This document shows positions 34,126-35,712 of a stretch of 35,712 nucleotides of DNA, one piece after another (positions within the stretch are counted from its first letter, which is position 1; every line of letters begins with the position of its first letter). The DNA is from Bacteroidota bacterium. Lineage in GTDB: Bacteria > Bacteroidota > Bacteroidia > AKYH767-A > OLB10. The DNA lies in contig CAUJFJ010000040.1 in the NCBI GenBank assembly GCA_963169675.1, positions 1 through 35,712 of the forward strand. The letters run 5' to 3'. Made by a program: the position numbers and the translations under genes. A model generated the notes under the pieces. It saw nothing but the letters and a program-made list of their open reading frames with translations, ran no database searches and was not told the DNA's origin.

Positions 34126-35022
34126 TTTCTTTTTACCGCTATCCAGGGTAAATACTCTTGATATATTGAAGCCGAAGTGAATATCACCTTTCGACCAATC
34201 ACCTTTATTTTCTGTAATAAATGTTTTCTCGTTCATGGCAGGAGCATTGGTGAAATGCAGCTGGAATACGTGACCACCGGTTTCAATGTCAAATCCAATC
34301 GATAACGGATGTGTATTTTCATCGGGAAGCTGATCAGGTAAAATGTAGAAATAATCGGCAGTTAAAGCCAAACGTCGGGTTAATTTAACCCGGGCACCAA
34401 TTTCAGCAGCATAGATATCATGTTTATCATCGTTGGTTTTTACAAGATTGCGATGAACCATCATAGGTGCAATCTGCAAAGAAAAGGCATCTGAGAATTT
34501 GCGTCCTATAATTATCTGATGGTAGAAACCCATTCTTGAACTGAAGTAGTTCTTTCTGTCGGGATCTGACCATTTTAGCATGTTCGCTGTAGTTCCGGAA
34601 ACTAAGATAATTGATAATGGTATTGCCTTCTTACCTTTCGATTGCCAAAGCAACCGGTATTTTACAAAACCATCGAGTTCCTTATATAAAGAACTTCTTC
34701 CAAAACCAACAGTGATGCGATCTGTAACTCCGTAATCGAGTCCCAGCCTTATTGTTGCCTGATCTAATCCAAACAACTCATATCCTCCACCATTGATATT
34801 TCCGAAACGGTGCATGATTCTGAAATCGAGTACTCCACCGGCAACATGTTCCAGTGAATGAGAACCAATTACCCGCGTCGATTTAAAAGCATTGGTTACA
34901 TATTCCCGTTCAGTCGATTCATCTTCATCCGAGATCATATCCAGCAAATCGGTCTGAGACCATGCAGGAACCGATATGAATAAAAGTATGAATGATGCTA
35001 AAACTCTCAGACTACTCTTCAT
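34123..35022 (-). CDS. DUF5777 family beta-barrel protein
   Basis: Predicted outer-membrane protein (299 aa) of the DUF5777 family, which I recognise from the HRFGNINGGGYELFGLDQATIRLGLDYGVTD region (about 71-101). The function is not established. The signal peptide ends PAWSQ (about 1-23). An acidic segment follows (DMISDEDESTERE), then about twelve amphipathic strands with turns such as GFGRSSLYKELDGFVKY and GRKFSDAFSLQIAPMM. The C-terminus (NISRVFTLDSGKKK) is unusually basic for a barrel. It lies 14 bases downstream of the YceI gene and shares its transcript, ending at a strong terminator. The pairing with YceI suggests a joint envelope role, possibly linked to lipid or quinone binding; this is inference. 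Confidence 0.8.
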   Translation of the reverse strand: MKSSLRVLASFILLFISVPAWSQTDLLDMISDEDESTEREYVTNAFKSTRVIGSHSLEHVAGGVLDFRIMHRFGNINGGGYELFGLDQATIRLGLDYGVTDRITVGFGRSSLYKELDGFVKYRLLWQSKGKKAIPLSIILVSGTTANMLKWSDPDRKNYFSSRMGFYHQIIIGRKFSDAFSLQIAPMMVHRNLVKTNDDKHDIYAAEIGARVKLTRRLALTADYFYILPDQLPDENTHPLSIGFDIETGGHVFQLHFTNAPAMNEKTFITENKGDWSKGDIHFGFNISRVFTLDSGKKK

Positions 35023-35036
35023 AGAAACCGATTTAA

Positions 35037-35600
35037 TTATTTAGCCTGAAAGGGTTCATAACTGATTTCAACAACAACCTTCACAGATTCCGCAACCTTG
35101 TCTTTTACAACTTTTGGAATTTCAATGTTGTAGTCTTTAATCAACAAATTAAAAGTTGAAGTTGCAGTTGGTTTTCCTCCTTTGATAGTGATAGTACCAT
35201 CCGCATTCATATCTTTTGTAACGCCATGCAATGTCATTTTACCAGCGACCTTTACAGGATAGGTACCGTCAACAGTCCACTTAACTTCACTGTTATTAGA
35301 AATAACACCTTTGAAAACAGACTTCGGAAATTTATCTGATTCCACATAATTCTCATTGAAGTGTTCCATCATTAAAGCTTTGTCAAATTCAAATGCTTTC
35401 ATGAGAATAGAAAATTCAATTTGTCCGGTTTGGGTGTCAATAATACTGGTAGCTTTTTTATTTACGCCGTCAATTTCTTCCATAGGTGCTTTGCTAAAGA
35501 AGTGCACCTTCCCTTCTCTGGTTAAAAATTTTCCTTGTGCTGAAACATCTGCAAAGTGCAACAGCATCAATGCAACAATAAATAAACTGATCTTTTTCAT
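35037..35600 (-). CDS. YceI family periplasmic protein
   Basis: YceI-like lipocalin-fold protein (187 aa); relatives bind polyisoprenoid lipids in the periplasm. A signal peptide ends DVSAQ (about 1-22). Conserved segments are GKVHFFSKAPMEEIDG, FNENYVESDKFPKSVFKG (the usual xMxxxYLxxxKyPxxxF pattern) and GKMTLHGVTKDM. The frame is open to 35705, but the signal peptide begins at the ATG at 35600, so the 35 upstream residues are rejected. It is the first gene of the pair with DUF5777. The ligand is unknown. Upstream sequence to the window end is AT-rich and carries no clear consensus promoter. Confidence 0.92.
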   Translation of the reverse strand: MKKISLFIVALMLLHFADVSAQGKFLTREGKVHFFSKAPMEEIDGVNKKATSIIDTQTGQIEFSILMKAFEFDKALMMEHFNENYVESDKFPKSVFKGVISNNSEVKWTVDGTYPVKVAGKMTLHGVTKDMNADGTITIKGGKPTATSTFNLLIKDYNIEIPKVVKDKVAESVKVVVEISYEPFQAK

Positions 35601-35712
35601 GTTTTGATTTTTTTGGTTAAAAATGGTAAAGTAATCCTCGATAAAACAAATAATTAGGTGTGAATAATTTATTAAATTAATTAAAATATCATTTGACAAT
35701 AACACAACGGGT

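Overview
The window comes from a bacterium of the phylum Bacteroidota; the class cannot be fixed from what is visible. Four signs support this. One secreted protein ends in a type A and another in a type B sorting domain of the type IX secretion system (T9SS). Many proteins are PKD-rich or of families such as GWxTD and DUF5777. Promoters match the Bacteroidota pattern TTTG (-33) plus TAnnTTTG (-7), often only a few bases from the start codon. The base composition is AT-rich. No rRNA, tRNA, CRISPR array, insertion sequence or phage gene is visible, and the region looks like ordinary chromosome.

Left part (1-10131): a short-chain dehydrogenase cut by the window edge and a lipoprotein amidohydrolase lie on the + strand. 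They converge on a tight minus-strand run, read from 10131 down to 2278: ung (uracil-DNA glycosylase), a BamA/TamA-like outer-membrane protein, rmuC, a GWxTD lipoprotein, rlmB and a GT-C glycosyltransferase. Gaps are short or negative, so this is probably one operon mixing DNA repair, envelope and rRNA modification.

Middle part (10264-15856): a 43-residue lipoprotein has its own promoter and a strong terminator. Next comes a plus-strand run of a membrane protein, a winged-helix regulator, a DUF4173 protein, a 240-aa membrane protein, a DUF1361 protein and a diacylglycerol-kinase family protein. Two palindromes of the form ACTTTG-N5-CAAAGT, one before the regulator's own pair and one before the DUF4173 gene, look like operators of that regulator. 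I consider this the best candidate for an undescribed regulated system here. osmC and guaD follow on the minus strand.

Right part (15921-35600): a putative outer-membrane beta-barrel, lipA and a glycolytic-type GAPDH; an 896-aa T9SS type A protein with seven PKD-like repeats; ftsK and lolA; a 2585-aa T9SS type B protein with 17 PKD and about 10 Ig-like modules; a dihydropteridine-reductase-like SDR; and a YceI-DUF5777 pair. The two large repeat proteins are probably surface-exposed and exported by a T9SS encoded elsewhere. Strong hairpin terminators separate the large surface-protein genes from their convergent neighbours.
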